NCBI RefSeq assembly: GCF_000982955.1 | Contig: NZ_KQ058902.1 | Location: 19,387-83,386 of the forward strand | Source of the DNA: Micromonospora sp. HK10 | GTDB lineage: Bacteria > Actinomycetota > Actinomycetes > Mycobacteriales > Micromonosporaceae | DNA: 64,000 nt | Direction: 5' to 3' | The notes under the pieces: generated by a model | Databases searched by the model: none | What the model saw: only the letters and a program-made list of their open reading frames with translations | What the model was told of the DNA's origin: nothing | In this document: positions 1 through 6,830 of the stretch, piece by piece | Numbering within the stretch: position 1 is the stretch's first letter | Layout: every line of letters starts with the position of its first letter | Translations under genes and position numbers: made by a program

Positions 1-23
1 AGAGTGCGGCCTCCGGCAGGCGG

Positions 24-800
24 TCAGGCGCGGGTCGGCAGGGTGAGGATCTCGGCTCCGTCCTCGGTGATCGCGATCGTGTGCTCGCTGTGCGCCGTGC
101 GGCAGCCGGTCGCGCTGCGCAACGTCCAGCCGTCGGCGTCGGTGACCAGCTCGGCGGTGTCCGCCATGACCCAGGGTTCCAGGGCCAGCAGGAGGCCGGG
201 GCGCAGCCGGTAGCCGCGACCGGGCCGCCCGGTGTTCGGCACGTGCGGGTCCTGGTGCATCGTCGAGCCGACGCCGTGCCCGCCGAACTCGGTGTTGATC
301 GAGTAGCCGGCCTCGTTGAGCACCGAGCCGATGGCGTACGAGACGTCGCCGACGTGGACGCCCGGTCCGGCCGCGGCGATTCCGGCGCGCAGCGCGCGCT
401 CGGTCGCGTCGATCAGCGCGACGCTCCCCGCCGGCGTCGACCCGCCGACCAGGAAGCTGATCGCGGAGTCGGCGACGACTCCGCCGCGGGCGACCGCGAG
501 GTCGAGGGTCAGCAGATCACCGTCGGCGAGCCGGTAGTCGTGGGGCCGCCCGTGGAGCACGGCGTCGTTGACCGAGGTGCAGATGTAGTGGCCGAACGGG
601 CCGCGCCCGAAGGGCGGCTCGTAGTCGACGTAGCACGACTGGCCGCCGGCCTCCATGATCATGGACTGGGTCCAGCGGTCGATGTCCAGCAGGTTGGTGC
701 CCACCGCGCAGCGGTTCCGCAGCTCCCGCAGGATGTCGGCGACCAGGGCGCCGGCCTGCCGGGCCCGGGGCAGCTCGGCGGGGTTCAGGATCTCGATCAT
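24..800 (-). CDS. map: Type I methionine aminopeptidase
   Basis: This cytoplasmic metalloprotease removes the initiator methionine from nascent proteins. The 258-residue product has the pita-bread fold signatures: the substrate-binding histidine in NDAVLHG (H83), metal ligands D100 and D111 in the LTLDLA and VADSA segments, H175 in GGHGVGSTMHQDP, E208 in ALEPW and E239 in AHSEHT. It lacks an N-terminal zinc-finger extension and so resembles the short bacterial form. The ATG at 800 is preferred over an in-frame start at 839, because the family begins with this MIEIL-like segment and the upstream codons lie in the operator region. It is divergent from an XRE regulator. Actinomycetes usually carry several map copies, and this may be a regulated secondary one (inference). 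Confidence 0.93.
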   Translation of the reverse strand: MIEILNPAELPRARQAGALVADILRELRNRCAVGTNLLDIDRWTQSMIMEAGGQSCYVDYEPPFGRGPFGHYICTSVNDAVLHGRPHDYRLADGDLLTLDLAVARGGVVADSAISFLVGGSTPAGSVALIDATERALRAGIAAAGPGVHVGDVSYAIGSVLNEAGYSINTEFGGHGVGSTMHQDPHVPNTGRPGRGYRLRPGLLLALEPWVMADTAELVTDADGWTLRSATGCRTAHSEHTIAITEDGAEILTLPTRA

Positions 801-821
801 GCGACGCCTACTCGTTCGGCA

Positions 822-849
822 GATAATTATCCCGGCCATATTATCCCGG
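822..849. promoter_or_regulatory. Putative operator between map and the XRE gene
   Basis: The decamer ATTATCCCGG occurs twice in direct orientation, at 826-835 and 840-849 (14 bp apart). The first copy overlaps a perfect palindrome GATAATTATC (822-831). The site is AT-rich in very GC-rich surroundings and lies in the 65-bp divergent gap, so it probably holds both promoters and the binding site of the adjacent XRE protein (inference). Confidence 0.5.
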
Positions 850-865
850 TACTAGAATCGCAGCC

Positions 866-1168
866 ATGGTCAGGTTGCCGCTCACTCCCGCGGAGGTCGA
901 ACGCGGACAGCGCCTCGGCGCTCTCCTGCGCCGCGCCCGGGGCGAGCGTTCGATGCTCGGCACCGCGCTGGACGCGGGCGTGTCACCGGAGACCCTCCGC
1001 AAGATCGAGTCCGGCCGGGTGGCCACCCCCGCCTTCCCGACCATCGCCGCGATCGCCGACGTCCTCGGCCTCTCCCTCGACGCGGTCTGGGCAGAGATCA
1101 ACCAGCCGGTCGCCGGGGTCGACCTCGCCCGACCGGCCCGCCACCCGGGCCAGCGGCTCGCCTCCTGA
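866..1168 (+). CDS. XRE-family helix-turn-helix regulator
   Basis: This 100-residue DNA-binding protein consists almost wholly of an HTH_3/XRE domain (about residues 15-72), with the typical pattern GALLRRARGERSM, then GVSPETLRKIESGR for the recognition helix, then IAAIADVLGLSLDAVW. There is no ligand domain, so it may be a small autoregulated repressor. The ATG at 866 has no clear Shine-Dalgarno sequence, which suggests a leaderless or weakly translated message. Its divergent placement against map, with an operator-like direct repeat in the gap, suggests that it controls both itself and map (inference). Confidence 0.85.
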   Translation: MVRLPLTPAEVERGQRLGALLRRARGERSMLGTALDAGVSPETLRKIESGRVATPAFPTIAAIADVLGLSLDAVWAEINQPVAGVDLARPARHPGQRLAS

Positions 1169-1217
1169 GCGGCCTGGGTGCCTTGCGCCCGTCGAGGCGG
1201 ACTGCCAAGATCCGCCA

Positions 1218-1556
1218 ATGGATGGCGTAGAGGTGGCAGAGATCGCGCCCGGTGAGTACTCCTTGTCCCTGGCGGCGGGAACCACCGACGTGGATGACGT
1301 GATCTCCGAGCTGGGCCACGAGCCCAACGGTTACTTCTGGGAAGGCATCGTTGAGCTGCTCGTCAGGTCCGAGGCCCCCACCCTCGAAGGTCGCTTCTCG
1401 TCCGATCCAGAGGCCGGAGCCTTCTACGCCACCAGCACGGATCGAAACGCGCTCGATGACCTGGCTGTCCTGCTCCACGCCGTCGCGGCTGACGGGCACC
1501 GCCTGCGGCGGCTCGTGAAGTTCGCCGAGGCCAACGGTTTCGAATTTGACGACTGA
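1218..1556 (+). CDS. Imm51-like immunity protein
   Basis: This small acidic protein of 112 residues has the Imm51-type pattern: NGYFWEGIVELL near residues 36-47, then EGRFSSDPEAGAFYATSTDRNALDDLA in the middle, and a helical C-terminus. Imm51 proteins are immunity factors that neutralise polymorphic toxin domains. No toxin gene, secretion partner or recombination cassette is visible beside it, so it would be an orphan. The ATG at 1218 is the only sensible start. It lies 49 bp after the XRE gene on the same strand and could be co-transcribed. The family assignment rests on recognition of the pattern only. Confidence 0.7.
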   Translation: MDGVEVAEIAPGEYSLSLAAGTTDVDDVISELGHEPNGYFWEGIVELLVRSEAPTLEGRFSSDPEAGAFYATSTDRNALDDLAVLLHAVAADGHRLRRLVKFAEANGFEFDD

Positions 1557-1564
1557 GCGCGGCG

Positions 1565-2845
1565 CTAGTCGCGCGGGAAGTAACGGTCCAGCTCGTCGGT
1601 GCGGAACGTGCCGGCCGGGTCGACCTCGCGGAGCAGGGCGCGGAAGTCGTCGTACCGGGGATAGCTGGCGGCCGGGTCGCGGGCGAAGAGCTTGCCCCAG
1701 TGCGGGCGCGGCGCGAACGGAGCCAGCCGCTCCTCCACCTCGGCCAGCACCGGCGCCACCGCCACCGGGTCACCGATCCAGGTGAAGTGGAAGGCGACGC
1801 TGTCCCGCTCGTAGTTGGGGCTCAGCCAGAGCCGGTCGGCGGCGATCGTCCGTAGCTCGCAGATCTGCAGCACGGCGGCGATCCGCGCGGCGGCCGGCTC
1901 CAGGGCGGCCAGCGCCGCGCCGGCGTCCGCGCGGCCGACGTGCCACTCGGACTGCAGCTCGTCGCCGCTGCTCGGGGTGAACCCGAGCCGGAAGTGCGGC
2001 AGCCGCTCATGCCACGGCCCGGCCTCGCCGAGCTGGACGGTGCAGTTCTGCGCCGGCATGCCGGGCACCGGGTGCACCGGCGCGTCGGCGGCGACCGTGT
2101 CCAGCCAGTCCGCCGGGGGTGGCGGCTGGTCGGCGCGCTGCTTGAGCCACACCTGGTCGAGCCGGTCCGAACGCCAGTCGGTGAAGACGCTCGCGCTGTA
2201 CGCCCCGTCCAGCGCGGCGTCCAGCGCCGCCCGGGGCAGGCCGAGCCGGACGTACTGCCGGAGGTCGAAGGTGGGCAGCACGTCCAGGGTGACCCGGCTG
2301 ACCACGCCCAGCGCGCCCAGGTTGACCACCATGCCGGCGAACCGGGGGTCGGCGCGGTCCACGGTGAGCAGGTCACCGTCGGCGGTGACCAGCTCCAGGG
2401 CGGCCACGGCGGTGGCCAGGTTGCCGTTGGCCCGGCCGGAGCCGTGGGTGGCGGTGGCGACCGCGCCGGCCACCGAGATGTGCGGCAGCGAGGCGAGGTT
2501 CGCCAGCGCGTACCCGTCGGCGTGCAGCCGGGTCGCGACGTCGCCGTAGCGCAGGCCGGCGGTGACCGTGACGGTGCTCCGGTCGCGGTCGAGCGCCACG
2601 GCGGGCGGCAGGCCGGCCACGGAGATCAGGTCGCCGGTGGTGTCGCCGATCCGGTTGAAGGCATGGCCGGTGCCGACCGCGCGGACCCGCTCGGCACCGG
2701 CCACCAGCCGGCGCAGCTCGTCCACGCTGGCCGGTCGGTGCCGGCGGGCGGCCCGGTAGTGGACGTTGCCGGCCCAGTTGCGGCCCACGGCGGGCTCCGG
2801 CGTCTCGGCGGTGGTCGGCGGGCGGGATGCGGCGGCGTCGGTCAC
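1565..2845 (-). CDS. FAD-binding alditol/lactone oxidase
   Basis: This 426-residue member of the vanillyl-alcohol-oxidase flavoprotein family most resembles actinobacterial alditol (xylitol/sorbitol) oxidases and D-arabinono-1,4-lactone oxidase. The N-terminal half is the FAD type-4 domain. VGTGHAFN (H61) occupies the position used for covalent flavin attachment in this family, and HISVAGAVATATHGSG plus GALGVVSRVTLDV provide flavin contacts. The C-terminal ALO-type domain ends with WGKLF and the FRTDELDRYF tail. It would oxidise a polyol or sugar lactone with O2, producing H2O2; the substrate cannot be read from sequence. Its start overlaps the stop of the upstream membrane-protein gene by 4 bp, indicating translational coupling. 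Confidence 0.85.
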   Translation of the reverse strand: MTDAAASRPPTTAETPEPAVGRNWAGNVHYRAARRHRPASVDELRRLVAGAERVRAVGTGHAFNRIGDTTGDLISVAGLPPAVALDRDRSTVTVTAGLRYGDVATRLHADGYALANLASLPHISVAGAVATATHGSGRANGNLATAVAALELVTADGDLLTVDRADPRFAGMVVNLGALGVVSRVTLDVLPTFDLRQYVRLGLPRAALDAALDGAYSASVFTDWRSDRLDQVWLKQRADQPPPPADWLDTVAADAPVHPVPGMPAQNCTVQLGEAGPWHERLPHFRLGFTPSSGDELQSEWHVGRADAGAALAALEPAAARIAAVLQICELRTIAADRLWLSPNYERDSVAFHFTWIGDPVAVAPVLAEVEERLAPFAPRPHWGKLFARDPAASYPRYDDFRALLREVDPAGTFRTDELDRYFPRD

Positions 2846-3576
2846 GCGGAGGTCGTCCGATCGGTCGGCGTGTCAGTGTCGGTCAGGGCGGCGCAGAGCG
2901 CGTCGAGCGCCTGCTCCACCTGGTCAATCTGGTAGCCCCGGAGCGCCACCAGCAGGCCGGCGGCGCGCGCCTGCTCGATCTCGGCCCGGGCGGCCAGCCG
3001 CCGGGCCGGATCCGCCGAGGCGAGCGCCGCCCGGCCGAGGGCGACCAACCGGTCCACCGCGCGGGCATCGTACCCGCGCAGCCCGACGGTGAAGTCGATC
3101 CCGGCACCGCTGCGCAGCGCCGCCACGGGACCCCGGGCGTCGGTGAAGCGCCCGCCGGACCAGCGGGTCAGCGCCGCCGCCACCTCGTCCGGGCTCTCCC
3201 GTACCTGGGTCAGGTCGAGCAGTTCGACGGCGGCGCGCCCGTCGCCCGGGTAGCGGGCGGTGGCAGGGGCCGCCGGCGGGCCGGCTGCCGCGGGCAGCCC
3301 GAGCAGGCGGCCCGCGTCGTCGAGGGCGAGCGCCTCGAACTGCTCCCACCGGTACGTCCCGCGCAGCCCTGGTCGCCGCACCACCAGCCCGTCCGGCCCG
3401 ATCCCGAAGCGGAACGGCCGCAGCGCGTTCACCAGCACCGCGCCGCCGACCAGGATCGCGCCCACGGCCACCAGCAGGCGCAGCAGTCCGCTGTCGGCCA
3501 GGACGAGGACCATCAATCCGCCCACCACGCAGGCGTTCGCCAGCGGCAGGGCCCCTCGGCTCCGGTGCAGCTCCAC
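2842..3576 (-). CDS. Membrane protein with PH-like and DivIVA-like segments
   Basis: This 244-residue protein has two adjacent hydrophobic segments near residues 12-48, followed by a PH/YdbT-like stretch (FRFGIGPDGLVVRRPGLRG, then YRWEQFEAL). The C-terminal half holds two copies of a short pattern, FTVGLRGYDARAVDRLV and LRGYQIDQVEQAL, typical of actinobacterial DivIVA-like repeats that pack as helices. It is probably a small envelope or scaffold protein; its function is unknown. It is the first gene of a two-gene unit with the flavin oxidase, which it overlaps by 4 bp. Confidence 0.7.
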   Translation of the reverse strand: MELHRSRGALPLANACVVGGLMVLVLADSGLLRLLVAVGAILVGGAVLVNALRPFRFGIGPDGLVVRRPGLRGTYRWEQFEALALDDAGRLLGLPAAAGPPAAPATARYPGDGRAAVELLDLTQVRESPDEVAAALTRWSGGRFTDARGPVAALRSGAGIDFTVGLRGYDARAVDRLVALGRAALASADPARRLAARAEIEQARAAGLLVALRGYQIDQVEQALDALCAALTDTDTPTDRTTSA

Positions 3577-3672
3577 GTCTCATCCCGTCGTCGGCGCCGG
3601 TCGTCCGGGTGCATCATCCGTCAAGCTGTCAAACCGCGTGTGCCCCGGCCCCGCCCGGGGCAGGCTGGGCGG

Positions 3673-4074
3673 ATGAGCAGCTACCGTCACCCGGCCCCGC
3701 ACCGCGAGGCGCGCCCGTCCGGCGAGGACCCGAAGCCGACCGCACCGGGCCCGGGAAGGACCCGGGCCACGGCTCCGGCCCCGGCACGGACGCCGGAGCC
3801 GACCGGGACAGGCTCCGTCCGGGCCACGACTCCGGCCCCGCCGCCGACGCCGGAGCCCACCGGGACGGGCCCCGCCCGGGCCACGACTCCGGCCCCGGCA
3901 CGGACGCCCGAGTCCACCGGGACAGGCCCCGCCCGCGCCGCGACTCCAGCCCCGGCACGGACGCCCGAGTCCACCGGGACAGGCCCAGCCCGGGCCACGA
4001 CTCCGGCCCCGCCGCCGACGCCGGAGCCCGCGCCGGCGCCGAAGCCCGGCCCCGGCCCCACGCCCCGGACCTAG
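3673..4074 (+). CDS. Hypothetical Pro/Thr/Ala-rich repeat protein
   Basis: This open frame of 133 residues is almost entirely low complexity. A short basic N-terminus is followed by about 4.5 copies of a 19-residue unit of the type ATTPAPARTPESTGTGPAR. Third codon positions are strongly G/C, as expected of a real actinobacterial gene, but the opposite strand is also open across the repeat, so coding status is doubtful. It converges on, and overlaps by a few bases, the LLM oxidoreductase gene. If made, it would be an unstructured protein. Confidence 0.35.
   Translation: MSSYRHPAPHREARPSGEDPKPTAPGPGRTRATAPAPARTPEPTGTGSVRATTPAPPPTPEPTGTGPARATTPAPARTPESTGTGPARAATPAPARTPESTGTGPARATTPAPPPTPEPAPAPKPGPGPTPRT
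3766..4026. repeat. 57-bp tandem repeat, about 4.5 copies
   Basis: Contiguous imperfect copies begin at 3766, 3823, 3880, 3937 and 3994 (partial). The period is a multiple of three and so preserves a 19-codon frame on either strand. Confidence 0.85.
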
Positions 4075-5000
4075 AGCTGGCGCAGCACCTCGGCGGCGAT
4101 CAGCTCCAGGTGGTCCAGGTCGGCCAGGTCGAGCACCTGGAGATAGACCCGCTGGCTGCCGACCTCGGCGTACCGGCCGAGCTTGTCGACGATCTCGGCG
4201 GGCGTACCGGCGAGACCGTTCTCCCGCAGCTCGGCCGGCTCGCGGCCGATCGCGGCGGCCCGGCGGGCCACCTCGGCCTCGTCGCGCCCGCAGCAGACCA
4301 CCGCTGCGTGCGACCAGATCATCGTGCCCGGGTCGCGGCCGATCTCGACGCAGGCGGCCCGGACCCGGTCGAAGACGGCGGTCGAGTCCGCCGGCGGCAC
4401 GAACGGCAGGTTGAACTCGTCGGCGTACCGGGCGGCGAGGCGGGGGGTCCGCTTCGGACCGGTGCCGCCGAGCAGGATCGGCGGGCGCGGCTGCTGCACC
4501 GGCTTGGGTAGCGCCGGCGAGTCGCTGACCGGGTAGTGCTTGCCGGGGAAGTCGAAGGTGCTGCCGGCCGGCGTCTCCCAGAGCCCGGTGATGACCGCGA
4601 GCTGCTCCTCCAGCCGGTCGAAGCGCTCACCCACCGAGGGGAACGGGATGCCGTACGCGGTGTGCTCCTCGGCGAACCAGCCGGCCCCGAGGCCCAGCTC
4701 GACGCGGCCGCCGCTCATCTGGTCGACCTGGGCCACGGTGATCGCGAGCGGGCCGGGCAGCCGGAAGGTGGCGGCGGTCATCAGGGTGCCCAGCCGGATC
4801 CGGCTGGTGTCGCGGGCCAGGCCGGCGAGGGTGGTCCAGGCGTCGGTCGGGCCCGGCTCGCCGCCCACCGCGCCCATCTTCAGGTAGTGGTCGGAGCGGA
4901 AGAAGGCCCCGAAGCCGGTCTCCTCGGCCTGCCGGGCCACGGCGAGCAACTGGTCGTAGCTGGCGCCCTGCTGAGGTTCGGTGAAGATCCGCAGTTCCAT
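4071..5000 (-). CDS. LLM-class F420-dependent oxidoreductase
   Basis: This 309-residue TIM-barrel enzyme belongs to the luciferase-like monooxygenase superfamily. Visible features are the N-terminal strand MELRIFTEP, the FFRSDHYLKMG segment (typical of F420-binding members), RIRLGTLMTAATFR, the QVDQMSGGRVELGLGAGWFAEEH block and PILLGGTGPKRTPRLAARYADEFN. These enzymes use reduced F420 (or FMN) to reduce or oxidise small molecules; the substrate is unknown. The ATG at 5000 gives the canonical length. It is a single gene with no operon partner. Confidence 0.88.
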   Translation of the reverse strand: MELRIFTEPQQGASYDQLLAVARQAEETGFGAFFRSDHYLKMGAVGGEPGPTDAWTTLAGLARDTSRIRLGTLMTAATFRLPGPLAITVAQVDQMSGGRVELGLGAGWFAEEHTAYGIPFPSVGERFDRLEEQLAVITGLWETPAGSTFDFPGKHYPVSDSPALPKPVQQPRPPILLGGTGPKRTPRLAARYADEFNLPFVPPADSTAVFDRVRAACVEIGRDPGTMIWSHAAVVCCGRDEAEVARRAAAIGREPAELRENGLAGTPAEIVDKLGRYAEVGSQRVYLQVLDLADLDHLELIAAEVLRQL

Positions 5001-5125
5001 GCCCCGAGCATAGGCAGCGCCCCGTTCCGGCTACCGGCAAGGAACGGGACCCGCTCGACACCTCCGGCGGGTGAGGGTGGCCAGCACGATTCGCACCTCA
5101 TTGCGCAGCTCGCTCGCTACATTCC

Positions 5126-5155
5126 TTGACAGGCATATGACTAACAAGGCATATT
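5126..5155 (+). promoter_or_regulatory. Promoter with overlapping direct repeat upstream of arsR-like gene
   Basis: TTGACA (5126-5131) is followed by CATATT (5150-5155), an 18-bp spacer. The octamer AGGCATAT occurs at 5131-5138 and 5147-5154, covering both promoter elements. The coding start follows within a few bases, so the transcript is probably leaderless. The repeat is a good candidate operator for autoregulation. Confidence 0.5.
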
Positions 5156-5470
5156 GTGCGGGTGCCTGTTGACGCCTTCGCCGTGCTGGCCGAGCCCACC
5201 CGGCGCCGCATCCTCGACCGGCTGCGCCGCGCCGAGAGCAGCGTCGGCGACCTCGTCGACGCGCTGGGGATGAGCCAACCGGCCGTCTCCAAACACCTGC
5301 GGGTGCTCCGCGAGGCCGGCCTGGTCACCTGCCGCACCGCCGCCCAGCAGCGGATCTACCGGGTCGACGTCCGGCCGCTGCGGGCCGTGGACGACTGGCT
5401 CGGGCCGTACCGGCGGATGTGGGCGGCGCACCTCGACGCCCTGGAGCACCATCTCGACAGTCAGGAGTGA
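5156..5470 (+). CDS. ArsR-family winged-helix regulator
   Basis: This 104-residue repressor has a complete HTH_20/ArsR fold: FAVLAEPTRRRILDRLRR (helix 1), then SVGDLVDALGMSQPAVSKHLRVLREAGLV (recognition helix and wing) and TAAQQRIYRVDVRPL. No CxC metal-binding motif is present, so it is of the non-metal subfamily that usually sits beside SRPBCC (AHSA1-like) proteins, as here. GTG at 5156 or 5162 may be the true start; the promoter spacing favours a leaderless start at 5162. The downstream SRPBCC gene begins 2 bp after the stop. Confidence 0.88.
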   Translation: MRVPVDAFAVLAEPTRRRILDRLRRAESSVGDLVDALGMSQPAVSKHLRVLREAGLVTCRTAAQQRIYRVDVRPLRAVDDWLGPYRRMWAAHLDALEHHLDSQE

Positions 5471-5472
5471 CG

Positions 5473-6009
5473 ATGGACCGCGACAGCTTCCGACCGGGTC
5501 CGCTCGCCCACGTCGGCTGGGAACCCGCCGGCGACCGGTGGGACCTGGTCCTCGTCCGGGACCTGCGGCACCCGCCGCAGCGGGTGTGGGCCGCGCTGAC
5601 CGAGCCGGACCGCCTCGCCCAGTGGGCGCCCTTCCTGGCCGACCGCGACCTGAGCACGCCGGGAGGCGTCACGTTGCGCACCGTCGACGGGGACCAGAGC
5701 TGGCCCGACGCGGCGACCGTCCGCCGCGCCGAGCGCCCCACCCTGCTCGAATACACCTGGGGCGACGGGCTGCTGCGCTGGGAGTTGGACGAGACCCCGA
5801 CCGGCACCCGGCTGACCCTGCGGCACCGCATCGCCGACCCCACCCTGGGCGCGAGCATGGCCGCCGGCTGGCACCTCTGCCTGGACGTCGCCGGCCACCT
5901 GCTCGACGGCGACCCGGTCGGCCCGATCCGCGGCGCCGAGGCGAAGGAGTTCGGCTGGGCCGAGCTGCACACCGCGTACGCCGAGCGCCTGGACCAGCCG
6001 GAGCCCTGA
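5473..6009 (+). CDS. SRPBCC (AHSA1-like) protein
   Basis: This 178-residue START-like helix-grip protein carries the diagnostic N-terminal pattern LVLVRDLRHPPQRVWAALTE, then PDRLAQWAPF, a central LLEYTWGDGLLRWEL strand pair and the C-terminal helix GWHLCLDVAGHLLDG. Such proteins bind hydrophobic ligands in a cavity; partners of ArsR genes often act as the ligand-handling half of the pair. The ATG at 5473 was chosen because it sits directly behind GGAGTG and matches the family N-terminus. The gene is co-transcribed with the ArsR gene. Confidence 0.85.
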   Translation: MDRDSFRPGPLAHVGWEPAGDRWDLVLVRDLRHPPQRVWAALTEPDRLAQWAPFLADRDLSTPGGVTLRTVDGDQSWPDAATVRRAERPTLLEYTWGDGLLRWELDETPTGTRLTLRHRIADPTLGASMAAGWHLCLDVAGHLLDGDPVGPIRGAEAKEFGWAELHTAYAERLDQPEP

Positions 6010-6078
6010 CCCGGACGGCCCGCGACGCCCGACCACCCCTCCCCCCGCAGGGCGGGTCGGCGACTCCGGCGAACACCA

Positions 6079-6600
6079 TGCCGCAATCGGGGGCACCCGG
6101 CGTCAGGGAAGGGCCGACATGCCGCAACCCGGGATGGATCATCCCCCGGCCCGGCCCGGCCCAGCGCGCGCCGCCCGAGGCAGGCGGCGACGACCCGCCG
6201 GCCAACGCCGCCGACCCGGCCCGACATGCCGCAAACGGGGGCATCCAACGCCGAGGAAGGGCCGACTTGCCGCAACCCGGGGTGGATCATCCCCCGGCCG
6301 GGCCCGGCCCGGCCCGCGCCGCCCGAGGCAGGCGGCGACGACCCGCCGGCCAACGCCGCTGGCCCGGCCCGACATGCCGCAAACGGGGGCATCCAACGCC
6401 GAGGAAGGGCCGACATGCCGCAACCCGGGGTGGATCATCCCCCGGCCGGGCCCGGCCCGGCCCAGCCCAGCCCGGCCCGGCGCGCGCCGCCCGAGACAGG
6501 CGGCGACGACCCACCGGCCAACGCCGCTGGCCCGGCCCGACATGCCGCAAACGGGGGCATCCAACGCCGAGGAAGGGCCGACATGCCGCAACCGGGGTAG
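6079..6600. repeat. About 148-bp tandem intergenic repeat
   Basis: The segment starting GCCGCAACCCGGG recurs at 6121, 6269, 6417 and 6585 (periods 148, 148 and 168 bp). A related partial copy lies at 6079. Each unit contains two ATGCCGCAA (or TTGCCGCAA) motifs, a near-palindrome GGGGTGGATCATCCCC and a GGCCC-rich tract of variable length that explains the 168-bp period. It fills a convergent gene gap and codes for nothing I recognise. Confidence 0.85.
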
Positions 6601-6728
6601 ATCATCGCCCCGGTCCGACGTGGTGCCTGGCCGCCGACAGCCGGCAGGCAAGCGTGGAGCTCCGCCGCCGCCCGCAACCCGCAGCCCGGGCGATGGCCAC
6701 CGGCGCGGCCAGGCCGGCCGGGTGGCAG

Positions 6729-6801
6729 GACGGCCGGATGGCGGGACGGCCGGATGGCGGGACGGCCGGATGGCGGGACGGCCGGATGGCGGGACGGCCG
6801 G
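6729..6801. repeat. 16-bp tandem repeat, about 4.6 copies
   Basis: Perfect copies of GACGGCCGGATGGCGG start at 6729, 6745, 6761 and 6777, with a partial copy at 6793. It lies just beyond the stop of the FAD monooxygenase gene. The remaining DNA between the two repeat blocks shows no gene. Confidence 0.9.
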
Positions 6802-6830
6802 GTGACGGACGGCCGGTTCCCGGTGACGGG

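Noticed and set aside
81..1217. Long open frame on the plus strand covering the map gene
   Set aside because: It is a GC-rich shadow of map in Arg/Gly/Val-rich sequence; only its last 112 codons (from 1218) look like a protein.
6079..6805. Coding region across the 148-bp and 16-bp repeats
   Set aside because: Several frames stay open only because of GC-rich repeats; residues are Pro/Gly/Arg-rich with no domain and no ribosome site.
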